Shown: piece by piece, positions 63,233 to 64,000 of the stretch
Numbering within the stretch: position 1 is the stretch's first letter
Layout of the letters: each line of letters begins with the position of its first letter
Assembly: GCF_000262305.1 (NCBI RefSeq)
Contig: NC_017910.1
Span: 558,001 to 622,000 of the forward strand
DNA from: Shimwellia blattae DSM 4481 = NBRC 105725
GTDB lineage: Bacteria; Pseudomonadota; Gammaproteobacteria; Enterobacterales; Enterobacteriaceae
Reading direction: 5' to 3'
DNA: 64,000 nucleotides
Position numbers and translations under genes: made by a program
The notes under the pieces: model-generated
What the model was told of the DNA's origin: nothing
Databases searched by the model: none
What the model saw: only the letters and a program-made list of their open reading frames with translations

Positions 63233-64000
63233 ATGTCTAAAATTTTTGATTTCGTAAAACCTGGGGTTATCACTGGTGATGACGTTCAGAAAGTTTTCCA
63301 GGTCGCCAAAGAAAACAATTTTGCGCTGCCGGCTGTAAACTGCGTGGGTACTGACTCTATCAACGCGGTGCTGGAAGCTGCGGCGAAAGTACGTGCGCCG
63401 GTTATTGTTCAGTTCTCTAATGGTGGCGCTGCGTTTATCGCAGGTAAAGGTCTGAAAGCGGAAGGCGCGCAGCAGGCTGCTATTCTGGGCGCTATCTCTG
63501 GTGCGCACCACGTTCACCAGATGGCTGTACACTACGGTGTTCCGGTTATCCTGCACACTGACCACTGCGCGAAAAAACTGCTGCCGTGGCTGGACGGCCT
63601 GCTGGACGAAGGTGAAAAACACTTCGCTGCGACCGGCAAACCGCTGTTCTCTTCCCATATGATTGACCTGTCTGAAGAGTCTCTGGAAGAGAATATCGAA
63701 ATTTGCTCTAAATACCTGACCCGCATGTCTAAAATTGGCATGACGCTGGAAATCGAACTGGGTTGCACCGGTGGTGAAGAAGACGGCGTAGATAACAGCC
63801 ATATGGATGCTTCTGCCCTGTATACTCAGCCGCAGGACGTTGATTACGCCTACACCAAACTGAACGCCATCAGCCCGCGTTTCACCATTGCCGCCTCTTT
63901 CGGTAACGTACACGGTGTGTATAAGCCGGGTAACGTGAAACTGACCCCGACTATCCTGCGCGACTCTCAGGACTATGTTTCCAAAAAACATAACCTGCCG
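63233..64000 (+). CDS. fbaA: Class II fructose-bisphosphate aldolase (truncated by window edge)
   Basis: Zinc aldolase of glycolysis; 256 of about 359 codons lie in the window and the gene runs off the right edge. Start MSKIFDFVKPGVI; zinc ligand region VILHTDHCAKK near 107-117; EIELGCTGGEEDGVDN near 173-188, with SFGNVHGVYKPGNV near 221-234. Highly expressed codon use. Third gene of epd-pgk-fbaA. Confidence 0.98.
   Translation, partial: MSKIFDFVKPGVITGDDVQKVFQVAKENNFALPAVNCVGTDSINAVLEAAAKVRAPVIVQFSNGGAAFIAGKGLKAEGAQQAAILGAISGAHHVHQMAVHYGVPVILHTDHCAKKLLPWLDGLLDEGEKHFAATGKPLFSSHMIDLSEESLEENIEICSKYLTRMSKIGMTLEIELGCTGGEEDGVDNSHMDASALYTQPQDVDYAYTKLNAISPRFTIAASFGNVHGVYKPGNVKLTPTILRDSQDYVSKKHNLP

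Noticed and set aside
61949..63991. 680-codon open frame on the minus strand across pgk and fbaA
   Set aside because: Antisense to two highly conserved glycolytic genes; it results from their strongly biased codon use and resembles no known protein.

Overview
This window is a chromosomal segment of a GC-rich member of the Enterobacteriaceae. Nearly every backbone gene is full length, reads as a close relative of its Escherichia coli counterpart and is easy to name. No rRNA, tRNA, CRISPR array, insertion-sequence transposase or phage structural gene was seen. Species cannot be fixed from the sequence alone; it is not E. coli itself, because of the accessory insert and altered gene spacing.

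Backbone, left to right (reverse of the E. coli map direction, from about 68 min down to 66 min): ygiF-glnE and hldE (triphosphatase, GlnA adenylyltransferase, LPS heptose synthesis); glgS, ubiK, the FMN riboswitch and ribB; zupT, ygiD, ygiC-ygiB and tolC; the nudF-yqiB-cpdA-yqiA-parE run; a trkG-type potassium transporter; ygiN-mdaB; parC, plsC and ftsP. Then comes an abrupt junction. ftsP lies directly against hemW, although in E. coli roughly 60 kb separates them. After it come hemW-rdgB-yggU-yggT-yggS, yggR, ruvX-yqgE, gshB, rsmE, endA, sprT, galP, metK, yqgB-speA and speB. After the accessory insert follow loiP, tktA, epd, pgk and the start of fbaA, which runs off the right edge.

Between speB and loiP, adjacent in E. 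coli, sits an insert of about 16 kb (41293-57020). It holds an outward-facing MFS permease gene and a long rightward run of thirteen tightly packed genes: Rieske ferredoxin, a small helix-turn-helix-like protein, Rieske oxygenase alpha subunit, SDR dehydrogenase, IclR regulator, extradiol dioxygenase, ferredoxin reductase, second MFS permease, cupin, alpha/beta hydrolase, an SDR lacking the YxxxK motif, aspartate-dehydrogenase-like protein, aldehyde dehydrogenase and a thiamine-diphosphate enzyme. A convergent OprD-type porin gene closes it. These make a plausible self-contained aromatic degradation unit: uptake, ring dihydroxylation, rearomatisation, meta cleavage, hydrolysis, then an unusual lower branch with a ThDP enzyme and an aldehyde dehydrogenase instead of the usual hydratase/aldolase. 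A promoter and two GTTTCATAT-type palindromes in the divergent control region are probable operators for the IclR protein.

The other unusual stretch is the 642-bp sprT-galP intergenic region. It contains a highly structured segment with local similarity to the scaffold of IscB omega RNAs (HEARO RNA), but no IscB gene. It lies between two copies of a 12-bp repeat. Smaller points of interest are a yqgB gene that overlaps the speA start, a second GalR-like operator between galP and metK, and trkG in the ordinary chromosome rather than in a Rac-type prophage.
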